Below are positions 25,625 to 34,112 of a stretch of 64,000 nt of DNA, one piece after another; position 1 is the stretch's first letter, and the number at the start of each line of letters is the position of its first letter. Origin of the DNA: Desulfomonilaceae bacterium. Its GTDB lineage: Bacteria; Desulfobacterota; Desulfomonilia; Desulfomonilales; Desulfomonilaceae. Made by a program: the position numbers and the translations under genes. The notes below the pieces were generated by a model. The model was not told the origin of the DNA. It ran no database searches and worked only from the letters and a program-made list of their open reading frames with translations. The stretch spans positions 62,001 through 126,000 of the forward strand of contig JBAZSD010000010.1 of NCBI GenBank assembly GCA_041662605.1, in the 5' to 3' direction.

Positions 25625-25867
25625 CTATTTTCCAGCCTTAGACGCAACTAGAATTTGGGTTAACCCGTGGTCGTAAGTGAATTTGTCGATAGCGGCTACA
25701 AGTTCGTCATCGCTGATAATTCCATACCTCTCGGATACATCTAAGCTGCGGTTGCTGTGACCTAGTATTGACTCTCTAATCTCTGAATCAATGCCGCTTC
25801 GTCTCGCATTAGTTTTCCATGTGTGTCTTAGGTCATGGAACCGGGGGCGTGGAAATTCCCATTCCAA
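25625..25867 (-). pseudogene. C-terminal fragment of a tyrosine recombinase (integrase)
   Basis: Eighty residues holding the end of a phage-type integrase. Box II begins with RFHDLRHTWKTNARR (H-x-x-R), followed by ILGHSNRSLDVSERYGI with the conserved His and the catalytic Tyr of RYG. The first catalytic Arg and the whole N-terminal and core-binding domains are missing, and nothing upstream restores them. The end of the gene is 117 bases from the tRNA-Phe 3' copy, as expected for an integrase beside its attachment site. The element that brought it can no longer move by itself. Confidence 0.8.
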
Positions 25868-26120
25868 TTTATCTAATCCTCAGCCCGAGTTTGACAAAAA
25901 AATGAGACAAAATGAGAACGCGATGTCGCTACATAATAATCAGAAGCCAACAACCTTTGTCATCGGTAATGTCTGAAAAATCACAAATTGGAGTCGCGCA
26001 TTTCTGATATCGCTTGATAATACGATCTTCTGTAAAAAAATCCTTTTCAACTACCCCCTTTTTGCCATAAGTTTCGCTGCAACAATTCCCAAACACTAAG
26101 CAGTTAAAAGCGAGGACCAT

Positions 26121-26597
26121 GTGGCACATCCAAACGGAGAATTCAAATGGGACCTAGTCAGAATAGCTCTTTCCCTGCGTCTCACTGAGAATGATGTTCA
26201 AGTTTATTTCAAGGACGGTCGCAGGGTGTCCTTCTTGTTAGAGAGGCGAATTGCATATGAAGTGCTCCACGGGACACTAGCCCCCAGCGAAGGGGCCGGT
26301 TATGATGTGCTGGACCAAAATAACAACAAGTGGGAGGTACGCAGTATCTCTCGCAGCGGAATTTACTTTTGTCCAAGCTACATGGTAGGTTCCGGACGTT
26401 GCTTCGAAAGACAAGGATTTCTAGACAAACTCAATGAAATTGCGGGATATATAGTATCTGATATAGAGCGGTTTCCTGTTGTCCCCTACTGGATTGTAGA
26501 TGTCGACGTTGTTAGACGATGGTGGGAGGCTGGATCCTTGAGAAAAAACACAAGTGTTATGCGCCCAAAAGTCTTGGACCTACTGAAGAGATTGTGA
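26121..26597 (+). CDS. Candidate restriction endonuclease partner of the methyltransferase
   Basis: A 158-residue protein starting with GTG 26121 (GCGAGGA upstream). I do not recognise the family. The part GYDVLDQNNNKWEVRSIS could be a PD-(D/E)XK-like core in which D is followed after a short loop by E-x-R rather than E-x-K. IYFCPSYMVGSGRCFER and the WIVDVDVVRRWWEAG segment follow. The gene ends 3 bases before a DNA methyltransferase on the same strand, and many small type II restriction genes sit like this. Function as a nuclease is inference from context and one weak motif. Confidence 0.5.
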   Translation: MAHPNGEFKWDLVRIALSLRLTENDVQVYFKDGRRVSFLLERRIAYEVLHGTLAPSEGAGYDVLDQNNNKWEVRSISRSGIYFCPSYMVGSGRCFERQGFLDKLNEIAGYIVSDIERFPVVPYWIVDVDVVRRWWEAGSLRKNTSVMRPKVLDLLKRL

Positions 26598-26600
26598 AAT

Positions 26601-27869
26601 ATGGTGACTCAGCTCCAATTTTTTGAAATGAATAATAGTGTAAACAGAGTTCTTTCTCTTGCTGAATTCACATACGATATCGAGACGTTCTGCGACTTTG
26701 GAAAAAAAACGACGGTCACCTCGTTTCCGGATGCTTCGGTTGATCTTAACGTTTACATAAACGAGTTTTGGACATCGAAACAAAGAGCAGCCCATTCTTT
26801 GCACGAGGTATCCTACCGAGCATGCTTCAAGCCGCAGCTACCGCGTTTTTTCATACAACGTTTGACTAGCCCATATCAAGCGGTTTACGATCCATTCATG
26901 GGGCGCGGGACGACAGTTTTAGAAGCCGCCTTGCAAGGTAGAAGGCCAATTGGATGCGATATTAACCCTCTTAGTAATATACTAATGCGACCGCGGCTGA
27001 ACCCGCCGAATCTTTCCGAAGTTCGTAGACGTCTAGATAGTATCGATCTTGAACGGCAAACGGAAATATGTGAGGACTTGCTCGTCTTTTATCACCGAAA
27101 GACTCTACGAGCGATCACCAACCTTCGAACTTACTTAATTGAAAGGAATTCCGAGTGTCGTCTGGACCAAGTCGATGACTGGATCAGAATGGTTGCAACG
27201 AACAGACTTACCGGACACTCCAAGGGTTTTTTCTCTGTTTATACTCTGCCCCCAAATCAGGCTGTTTCTGTTGAATCTCAACGACGTATAAATGAGGCAC
27301 GACACCAGGTCCCTGAGGAAAGGGATTTGCGTAAACTCATAGTTACTAAGTCTTCTTCGCTCTTGAGAACGGCGGATTCAAGTCAGGTTGAGCTGATGAG
27401 TCAGGTAGCAAAAGATCTTTTGTTAATAACCAGCTCTTGCGAAAACACTCCGGAGATATCAGACGAATCTGTTCATCTAATAGTAACTTCACCGCCTTTC
27501 CTGGACGTGGTAGACTACCAAACGGATAATTGGCTTCGATGTTGGTTTAATAACATAGATGCCGAAGGTATTAAAATTTGGCAGTTTAAAGATCCGATCG
27601 AATGGAAGTCAAAGATGACGTGTGTTTTTACTGAAATTCGCCGAATCTTGGTTCCTGGGGGGTATGTTGCCTTTGAAGTGGGGGAGGTTCGAGGGGGCAA
27701 ATTACTACTTGAAACCTTAATCGTACCTGCTGCCATTGAAGCAGGTTTGAAACCCGTGATGATTCTAATTAACGATCAGGTTTTTACTAAAACTTCAAAC
27801 TGCTGGGGCATTAAGAATCTGAAAAAAGGTACGAACACAAATCGAATCGTCTTGCTTCGCAAATCGTGA
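26601..27869 (+). CDS. DNA methyltransferase (N4-cytosine or N6-adenine), alpha-like order
   Basis: A 422-residue protein. The SAM-binding motif I is DPFMGRGTT at 97-105, followed by GRRPIGCDINPLSN. The catalytic motif IV is TSPPF at 296-300. About 190 residues lie between them, which can hold the target recognition domain, so the order is I - TRD - IV as in the alpha class. TSPPF/Y is most common in N4-cytosine enzymes. It is preceded immediately by the candidate endonuclease gene and lies in the island next to an integrase relic. Together they look like a compact type II restriction-modification system. The recognition sequence is unknown. Confidence 0.85.
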   Translation: MVTQLQFFEMNNSVNRVLSLAEFTYDIETFCDFGKKTTVTSFPDASVDLNVYINEFWTSKQRAAHSLHEVSYRACFKPQLPRFFIQRLTSPYQAVYDPFMGRGTTVLEAALQGRRPIGCDINPLSNILMRPRLNPPNLSEVRRRLDSIDLERQTEICEDLLVFYHRKTLRAITNLRTYLIERNSECRLDQVDDWIRMVATNRLTGHSKGFFSVYTLPPNQAVSVESQRRINEARHQVPEERDLRKLIVTKSSSLLRTADSSQVELMSQVAKDLLLITSSCENTPEISDESVHLIVTSPPFLDVVDYQTDNWLRCWFNNIDAEGIKIWQFKDPIEWKSKMTCVFTEIRRILVPGGYVAFEVGEVRGGKLLLETLIVPAAIEAGLKPVMILINDQVFTKTSNCWGIKNLKKGTNTNRIVLLRKS

Positions 27870-28126
27870 TTTAGATCAGGCAACGCTAAAGGGAAAACTA
27901 CCGACCAACATCATGACCAATACGTTTTGCCTCGGAAAAGCCTGAAGTTAGTTCGTTTTCAAAGATGCTGTGGCCTGAAAAGTTCTCTGATGTGACATGT
28001 TGTCAATCTCGGTGTTGTAAGGCTTTACAAGATATTTCTACTGAGCCAAACAATAAACGTGGCGAAGGCGCTTGGTTATTTAACGGAAACATAATTAATT
28101 TCCGCCAAATTTGTTAAGAATTAGTG
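27870..28126. other. Non-coding stretch after the methyltransferase
   Basis: About 260 bases, continuing into the short repeat at 28127. I see no gene, binding site or clear hairpin. Base composition is mixed and the region is probably debris of earlier insertions. Confidence 0.35.
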
Positions 28127-28192
28127 CTTTTATACCGCGGCAACCGAAAAATGCGGCCGCTTTAGAGGGACACTATTGCACCGGCGTTTATA
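28127..28192 (+). repeat. 66-bp direct repeat, copy 1
   Basis: This block is nearly identical to 33313-33378 in the same orientation. Both begin CTTTTATACCG, share CGGCCGCTTTAGAGGGACAC and TATTGCACCGG, and end near TTATA. I count only a handful of mismatches by eye. The second copy follows directly on an IS256-type transposase fragment. The pair brackets 5.1 kb holding the PIN-like gene and the ATPase locus. It may be the end of an insertion sequence. Confidence 0.65.
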
Positions 28193-28226
28193 ATACCGGG
28201 GATCGATAGTCTCCTCCTTCAGTTAA

Positions 28227-28456
28227 CTATGTCTGCGTACCTTCCATCGCGATCCAAATCTCTCCACCCTTAAGTTCACCAGGACCTCCTCGTTCATAAG
28301 TGGGAGGCGTAATATTGACTCCCGCTATCCTGAGCAGTCGCATCCAAACTGAAATGGGGCGGGATTTCTGGTCGGTCGTGGTTTCGCCAAGCCGAATGGC
28401 TGCCAGCTCAATAAAACAACTAACAACACTGCGACGCCCGTGAGCACCCTATTCAT
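28227..28456 (-). pseudogene. Small secreted protein gene with a frameshift
   Basis: ATG 28456 is preceded by GGAGGAGGG, one of the strongest binding sites in the window. The first 43 codons encode a signal peptide (VLTGVAVLLVVLLSWQPFGLA) and a Pro/Arg-rich start of a mature chain ending FQFGCDCSG at a TAG (28325-28327). A different frame then continues with GVNITPPTYERGGPGELKGG and EIWIAMEGTQT to a stop at 28227. The two parts together look like one secreted protein of about 75 residues broken by a frameshift. If the TAG is real, a 43-residue exported peptide remains. Family unknown. Confidence 0.45.
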
Positions 28457-28703
28457 TGGATCCCTCCTCCGATGTTATTGTCAATTCTTACTCGACCGTT
28501 CACAGTCTACAGTCTTGTAGCGTCCAACAACCTCTGCCTGAATGTACCTTAAAACTCCGTAATCCAATTTTACTTTATTCATTGCTTTTGATTGCGATGG
28601 GTCACGTTGCTTGATATATTTGGACACGCTGATTTTTTATAAGAAGGAAACGGACTGCGCTGTCCGTTTTATAGAGTCGTTATAAGTATTGTGAGGTTTC
28701 CAC

Positions 28704-29510
28704 ATGCATGTCACGTTTGATACTAATGTAATTAACCCGCTAGCCTGCCCAGACATGTATGAAAAAACATGCCCAGACATGGCGTCTGTTGATGTGATAC
28801 GTGAATCCATACAATCGGGAAGAATTCATGCCTATCTGTCCGAGGCATCGACATCACTTGAAGCTATCTCGAACGAAGAAAGACTTGACTCTTTCCTGCG
28901 ACAGTTCGCATCAGGGAAGATACCAATCCAACTGCCAAAACCTTCGTCTGAAAGAATACGGGTTTTTTCTGAAGCAATTCAACTTGGGCTAAGGGTCCTT
29001 CACGCTCCACGTTTAGGGTTGACAACCTTCATCGAGTTTCCAGAAACCGCCTGGGCCGAGGATACAAACTATCTCATCGACGAACGGCAACACCGTTACC
29101 ACGAGTATATTCGATTCCAACCGGACACGGGAGTAGAAACTATCAAGAGATTGGACGCAGAGCTTATTGGAATCCACGGCCTTGGCGCTACCCACCTATC
29201 GACCCTTCCATCGTCACCAATAGCGGCAAATTCAATGTGGAAAGGGCTCCTAGCCGAATATGGCTCACCAATAAAATTCAGATCAAAGAAGAAGTTCCTC
29301 GCCGAATTTAGAGATAGAGTCGCTGAGTGGTTTGATATGGACATCCAAGCGTCCCACTACGCATATGGGCACGACTATCTGTGCACTTTCGACTCTGGTA
29401 GTAAGGCCGGCCCATATGCGATAATGCACCCAAACCGGGTATCAATCAATTCGAGCAGGTTTGGCATACAGATTGTCAGCCCAAGCGAGTTAGATGCGCT
29501 GATTACTTAA
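28704..29510 (+). CDS. PIN-like domain protein
   Basis: A 268-residue protein that begins MHVTFDTNVINPL, the typical first strand and catalytic Asp (D6) of a PIN-like nuclease. Other acidic positions fit: IRESIQSGRIHAYLSEAS (the early conserved Glu) and, near the end, YAYGHDYLCTFDSGSKAG, which matches the T-D/D-x-D strand of the family. A large insert of ~120 residues sits between. It is longer than VapC toxins and has no antitoxin-like neighbour. The gene lies alone between the 66-bp repeat and a decayed stretch. It may be a solitary RNase used in defence. Function unproven. Confidence 0.65.
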   Translation: MHVTFDTNVINPLACPDMYEKTCPDMASVDVIRESIQSGRIHAYLSEASTSLEAISNEERLDSFLRQFASGKIPIQLPKPSSERIRVFSEAIQLGLRVLHAPRLGLTTFIEFPETAWAEDTNYLIDERQHRYHEYIRFQPDTGVETIKRLDAELIGIHGLGATHLSTLPSSPIAANSMWKGLLAEYGSPIKFRSKKKFLAEFRDRVAEWFDMDIQASHYAYGHDYLCTFDSGSKAGPYAIMHPNRVSINSSRFGIQIVSPSELDALIT

Positions 29511-30640
29511 AATGAAACCCAATGATGCGGTCAATCTCCAATGTTGAAAACCGTTTTGTGACAACGGTGGCAGGCTGTTTGGCCTAGCCTCCGTATTGAG
29601 TCGGCTCGGATATAGGCACGCGACCTGGATTAGGCTTGAGAGATTAGAGATATATTCCCATATTGTTTTCTTGCCTCTTTCTGTTTCCGTGACATCGTTT
29701 TACCGCTAACCAACGGATACCGCTCCAAGGTGTCAGTCAATAACCTGAAGTCTCTAGGTCTTCCTCTACCGGAATCAATTCGTGTCTCAACCTTCTCCTC
29801 TAGCTTTTAAGGCGTCTACGGGTCGTTCAACTTACATTGGGTCTTTCCATGAAACACCTCCTTTAGCCGTTAAGCTTTCCCCCCAATGTTTCCGAGAAAT
29901 GGGATGGTGGTCGCATTTCATCTGAACGGCGGCAAGCATCAATTTTAACTGTTTGATATGACGAGTGTTTATACTGCAGACGGTCATGTCTGCACGGCTG
30001 GAAGTTGTTGAAATCGGGGATGGTTCTGGGAAGGACATCTGTAACAGATGATTACTCTCCGAATGATGCACAAAGGTAATTGTCGCTGAACAGGCTTTAT
30101 TTCTAAGAAATTATTTTCATTTTCAGACAACAAGGTTATTAGGCTCACAGGATTATTGCTTTACACACGAGAAATTATTGTATAACTTTGTGTTAACATT
30201 GTGACTTTGATTGACGACGACAAGCGTTACTTTCACCAAAACTGATATTGCTCGATCAAATTCTTGAAAAGAGAGACGCTGAGCTGGCTGGGCCTTGTCT
30301 CGGTTTTTCAGTTTGCGTCGGGATCTGTTAATGCATCTACATAGTTTCCCGTCAGTTGTCGCAGTTGCTTTTTCTCTACCGTCGCCGAAACTAGGTTTCG
30401 CATTTTGTTTTTTTCCATTTCAGTTCCTGCGTCCACCTCTGGTTATCTTACGGACTGATTTTGACTCTATTACTGAGCAGAGTTTCTGGTTCATCCGTCA
30501 TGTATCATTCTTATTCGGGGCTTTTCAACCAGGATCATATGTTCCAAGTCGAACCGGCCAAAGTATGACTCATGCATATACGCGCTTTTCCACACGACAT
30601 GAGCCCTAACCCTGTGTAGACGGGACAAAGAGGTTTTCAT
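29511..30640. other. Decayed stretch of 1.1 kb without an intact gene
   Basis: I find no intact gene here. A minus-strand fragment at 29630-29806 (described separately) is the only coding-looking piece. A strong binding site followed by ATG occurs near 29849 on the minus strand (AAAGGAGGTGTTTCATG), but the frame closes after 7 codons. A plus-strand frame at 30295-30609 is rich in Phe/Leu/Pro without family resemblance and is probably chance. Confidence 0.4.
29630..29806 (-). pseudogene. Fragment of a small basic protein
   Basis: A 58-codon open frame without a start, reading KLEEKVETRIDSGRGRPRDF, then RLLTDTLERYPLV, MSRKQKEARKQYG and SLISQA at the stop. The composition looks coding and could be the C-terminus of a mobile-element protein. 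A binding site and an ATG lie about 45 bases upstream in another frame, so frameshifts have probably broken the gene. Not recognised. Confidence 0.3.
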
Positions 30641-31318
30641 ATGCAAATTTTGACAGAACTGGATTCGAAGTTTGGCGAGAATCTGAAGACTTTTTTGGCA
30701 CAAGGACATATGGATTGTAGAGAAATTGACGTAAAGGCGAGGGCGATTGCAGCTATTGGTCAAATAGCCTCAGAAGCGGAAGGATTGCAACCAAATCAAA
30801 GCGAAATTGCCCCGATTTTTCATGAAGTGTTCTCTGATTTGATACTGTCTGTCTATTTCACAGGATGCGCTCTTGATAGACCAGCTCAGAGCGTCCTGCG
30901 GAGAGCGTTTGAGCTTGGCGTAGCGATAGTCTACCTTTGGGATCTTCCACATGCCTTCTGGGGCTGGAAGGATGACGATTCTGATCTCAACTTCAATGAC
31001 ATGTTGGAGCATCTTTCAAAAAAATGCTACAAGAGCTTCCTTTCGTCATTGAACTCACCGTGTACCGAGGATAATCTGTTTGACTGTAGTGAGGCAAGAC
31101 GACTGTACAGAACCTTGAGCAATACGATTCACGGAAAAATCTCGACGCATGAGTCAAAATTGCCCGATCGATTTGTCTATAACCCCGAAGATTGGAAATG
31201 TAATCTCGATTTGATTGGCAGGGTACAGACAATACTACTGCAGCTTTTCCACAAGAGGTTTCCTAATTATTACATCGAAATGTCACAGAAGATACCAGCT
31301 ATAAACACAATGATATAG
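30641..31318 (+). CDS. Helical protein of unknown function, partner of the ATPase
   Basis: A 225-residue soluble protein, predicted mostly helical. It resembles the DUF5677-like helical group only in general pattern: IFHEVFSDLILSVYFTGCAL, SVLRRAFELGVAIVYLWDLP, then a DSDLNFNDMLEHLSK region and YRTLSNTIHGKISTHESKLP. The R-x4-E and N-T-I-H-G stations recall HEPN-like folds, where such residues can form an RNase site, but the R-x4-6-H motif is not clearly present. Its gene ends 13 bases before the ATPase gene, so the two form an operon. No signal peptide or membrane segment is seen. Confidence 0.6.
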   Translation: MQILTELDSKFGENLKTFLAQGHMDCREIDVKARAIAAIGQIASEAEGLQPNQSEIAPIFHEVFSDLILSVYFTGCALDRPAQSVLRRAFELGVAIVYLWDLPHAFWGWKDDDSDLNFNDMLEHLSKKCYKSFLSSLNSPCTEDNLFDCSEARRLYRTLSNTIHGKISTHESKLPDRFVYNPEDWKCNLDLIGRVQTILLQLFHKRFPNYYIEMSQKIPAINTMI

Positions 31319-31331
31319 GGATATATAATCT

Positions 31332-33071
31332 ATGTCTATGCCCTCTCCCGACATTGAGTTATTGCACTCAGCACGATCAGAAGATCTATTATATGATCAG
31401 ATATCCAAATTGACTGTCTTGGGCAATTTTGAAAAGAAGACTGTTGAAACGCTGAAGTGGACCGGTGCCCATTTGCTGCAGGGTTCGCGCGGGGTCGGGA
31501 AGTCAATGCTAATGCGCCAAGCAGAGGTAGAAATGGATTCTGATTTTCCCTCCTCCAAGAAACTAGCAGTTTATGTCAATTTCAAAACGAGTACTCTCCT
31601 AGAGGGAGTAAAAGCAGAAAAGCGTGATGCCTTTCAGATATGGGTTGGAGCAAAGATCCTACAAGCGATTTACGAAAAGCTCATATTGCTTGATCTAGTT
31701 GGCCATTCAGATGTCCAGGATCCGTACTATGTAGTCTTTGGCATCCGGTCAGCTCAAGGCATTCAATCCGCATTCAAAGAAAAGATTCATTTGCTTCAAA
31801 AGCTTGCAATATCGCCAGACAAGGGGCTCATCATTGAGCAAATAGGGACTTCTTTCCTGGATAGACTTAACGATGTTCCCTTTGTGCTTGAGACACTGAA
31901 AGAAATAATTGAAGCCTTTGGAATAGAAAGGCTTGTAATCCTCTTCGATGAGGCTGCTCACACATTTATTCCTTCGCAGCAGGAGATCTTCTTCGAGATT
32001 TTCAAGTTGTTGCATGGTGGACGAATCGCAGTTAAAGCCGCTGTTTACCCAACGATTACTTCGTACGGACGTAATTTTGAAATTGGCCAGGATGCCATTG
32101 TCATCTCAATGGATAGGTTTGATACTGGCCAAGTTGGTAGGCGAGAAAACAGGTCTCTGTTTCGGGACATGCTCTATAAACGTATTCCCAAAACTGGGCA
32201 GATCCGGAAGAGGCTGTTTAGTAAAGGGCACTTGCTGGATCAGTGCATAGACTTGTCCACTGGCAACCCAAGAGCCTTTTTTCATCTACTCATACGCACG
32301 AAAGATAAAGGCTACTCTGATACAGCGCTCCTGCTCGCAACACAGGAATTTGTAGATCAGGAGCTTTTACCCTACCATTTGAACCTGTCAAAGAGATTGC
32401 CTAAATATGGTCACCATGTACGAGTAGGACTCGACCTGTTGAGAGGTTATATAATTCCCGAGATTAAGAATAAGAACTTCAAGACGAAAGTCTCCAAATA
32501 TCAATCTGCTTACTTTACTATACAACGGGATATGTCACCCAACCTTAAGCTGGCTTTGGATATTCTCTGCTATTCTGGACTGTTATCAGCTCAAGGGACG
32601 GTTAAGATTGCTCAGAGAAAAACTGGCTTAAGATACATGGTTCACCTATGCCTTCTTTTTGCTGAAAAGGCATTCCCTTCCAAATCCATATCTGATGCTA
32701 TAAATGCTTTAAGTCGGACAGACTACCGAGAATTTAGCAGTGAAGACAACAAGATTGAAGAATATCTTTACCAACTTAGAGAGACATCAGACAAGTGCCC
32801 AATTTGCTCAGCGGAAGTGGATCCAAATGCAAAGTTTTGCTCACAGTGTGGGAGCAAGATTGCAGGTGGATCTATAATAGGGCCGTTGTTGGAGGAGCCG
32901 TTATCAGCACTATCGATTAGCGATAGACTGAAGGCAAGAGTGCAACCGGAATTCCCCAAGGTTGGAGACATTATTCAATCTAGCCGTGAGGAAATAATGC
33001 GGATTAAGTGGATCAAAGATGTGCGGTCTAGGATCATAAAGAATGCGGCAGAAGAGTTTATATCAGGCTGA
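31332..33071 (+). CDS. ORC/STAND-like P-loop ATPase with C-terminal zinc ribbon
   Basis: A 579-residue ATPase. Walker A is GSRGVGKS at 51-58, Walker B is LVILFDEAAH at 201-210 (D206, E207), and GNPRAFFHLL at 311-320 looks like the sensor 2/winged-helix entry motif of ORC/Cdc6-type AAA+ proteins. The Walker B region is followed by an AAVYPT strand end typical of sensor 1. Residues 330-470 are probably helical and winged helix. C489, C492, C503 and C506 (CPIC...FCSQCG) form a zinc ribbon. The last 70 residues are polar. No known effector domain is fused. The upstream helical protein is the likely partner. The locus looks like a defence or plasmid-maintenance ATPase. Confidence 0.75.
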   Translation: MSMPSPDIELLHSARSEDLLYDQISKLTVLGNFEKKTVETLKWTGAHLLQGSRGVGKSMLMRQAEVEMDSDFPSSKKLAVYVNFKTSTLLEGVKAEKRDAFQIWVGAKILQAIYEKLILLDLVGHSDVQDPYYVVFGIRSAQGIQSAFKEKIHLLQKLAISPDKGLIIEQIGTSFLDRLNDVPFVLETLKEIIEAFGIERLVILFDEAAHTFIPSQQEIFFEIFKLLHGGRIAVKAAVYPTITSYGRNFEIGQDAIVISMDRFDTGQVGRRENRSLFRDMLYKRIPKTGQIRKRLFSKGHLLDQCIDLSTGNPRAFFHLLIRTKDKGYSDTALLLATQEFVDQELLPYHLNLSKRLPKYGHHVRVGLDLLRGYIIPEIKNKNFKTKVSKYQSAYFTIQRDMSPNLKLALDILCYSGLLSAQGTVKIAQRKTGLRYMVHLCLLFAEKAFPSKSISDAINALSRTDYREFSSEDNKIEEYLYQLRETSDKCPICSAEVDPNAKFCSQCGSKIAGGSIIGPLLEEPLSALSISDRLKARVQPEFPKVGDIIQSSREEIMRIKWIKDVRSRIIKNAAEEFISG

Positions 33072-33149
33072 AAGAGTTGTGGATATTGTAAGATGCTCCA
33101 TAACCAGCGAGAAATGGTAACGGTTTTGGACAGTTGAACATCCTAGCGT

Positions 33150-33312
33150 TTGAGAAACTGGGAAAACGTCATCCCTTTCTTCGTTTTCCCCGGGGATATC
33201 TGCAGAATAATTTACACTACCAACGCTATTGAAAGTCTGAATATGAGACTAAGGAAGATTACCAAGAATCGAGGGCATTTCCCAGGAGACGACTCAACGT
33301 CAAAGCGCTACT
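33150..33312 (+). pseudogene. IS256-family transposase C-terminal remnant
   Basis: The frame reads RNWENVIPFFVFPGDI, then RRIIYTTNAIESLN-type sequence (here CRIIYTTNAIESLNMRLRKI) and NRGHFPGDDSTSK. These are the signature end pieces of IS256/mutator transposases, with the catalytic Glu in NAIES. The N-terminal two thirds are absent. A one-base shift after SK would be needed to continue into the LLY-type strand, and the 66-bp repeat begins right there. It is an inactive relic. Confidence 0.8.
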
Positions 33313-33378
33313 CTTTTATACCGCCGCAACTGAAAAATTCGGCCGCTTTAGAGGGACACTATTGCACCGGGGCTTATA
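33313..33378 (+). repeat. 66-bp direct repeat, copy 2
   Basis: The second copy of the block at 28127-28192, directly after the IS256 remnant. It is therefore either the terminal part of the IS or a hot spot for its insertion. See copy 1 for shared sequence. Confidence 0.65.
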
Positions 33379-33428
33379 CTCAGGCTCAAACATGTCTTGC
33401 GATCATATATTACTATGGGAATGTGATA

Positions 33429-33785
33429 CTACTTTCTTGACTGTGTAGCTGCGAGGGCTTCTTTAACGTCGTGTAAGTTTTTCTCCACTGCCCAGATCAA
33501 GGCTGTTTTGCCAGACTTGTCCGTCAAGCTCACGTCTGCTCCATTTTTCAGGAGTAGTTCCACGAGCTTGGTGCAACCCTTCTTGGCCGACACGATCAAT
33601 GCCGTCTCGCCCCTCTCGTTAACGGCATTTACGTCACTATGCTCACAGATAAGAAACTTTGCTGTCTGGAAATGACCCTTCTCGCAGGCCTGGACTAGAG
33701 AAGGCGTGTCTTGAGGATCTATTCCGCACATCATACCTATAAACTGCAGTGTTTGGAAAATCCTCTCAACTTTGAGATTTGACAT
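33429..33785 (-). CDS. Ankyrin-repeat protein
   Basis: A 118-residue protein with about three ankyrin repeats: PSLVQACEKGHFQTAKFLI, RGETALIVSAKKGCTKLVEL with LLKNGADVSL, and SGKTALIWAVEKNLHDVKEA. The G-x-TAL and helix-turn-helix spacing of 33 residues fit the family. There is no signal peptide, so it is probably a cytoplasmic protein-binding module. It is short and may be a remnant of a longer gene, but it has its own start. It lies next to the IS256 relic on the opposite strand. Confidence 0.8.
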   Translation of the reverse strand: MSNLKVERIFQTLQFIGMMCGIDPQDTPSLVQACEKGHFQTAKFLICEHSDVNAVNERGETALIVSAKKGCTKLVELLLKNGADVSLTDKSGKTALIWAVEKNLHDVKEALAATQSRK

Positions 33786-34112
33786 ACAATTAGTTCCACA
33801 GAATTTTTAAGGCTCTTAATACCACGGAGTCAAGCACCAACCAACGACATTGTCCATCGCAACCACGACAAGACGGAAGTGGGAAAATTTCTTTTCGCGG
33901 GATTTTTGTGGGTCGCTGCACCATGATGATGTCATTATTCAGCGCCCGTATAATATGGGCATCGCGGTATTTGTCGACAATCGTGTCGTCAACATTGAAG
34001 CCACTTACCAACTGAAAAGCTGGATCCCAGTGATAACCGGCTAAGGTGTCGATATCTGACTAACAGTCCATCCTTCAAATGTAATTGACGTCGGGCAGGA
34101 AACCATCTAAAC
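33786..34112. other. Intergenic region with an uncertain short frame
   Basis: A 64-codon plus-strand frame at 33850-34044 starting with TTG ends IEATYQLKSWIPVITG. It has no binding site and I do not accept it as a gene, but the composition is fairly coding-like and it may be the end of a decayed gene. Nothing else is seen. Confidence 0.3.

Noticed and set aside
30295..30609. A 104-codon plus-strand frame rich in Phe and Leu
   Set aside because: No binding site, no recognisable family and low-complexity composition; considered chance.
33850..34044. A 64-codon frame starting with TTG
   Set aside because: No binding site; cannot be told from chance, though it could be the end of a decayed gene.
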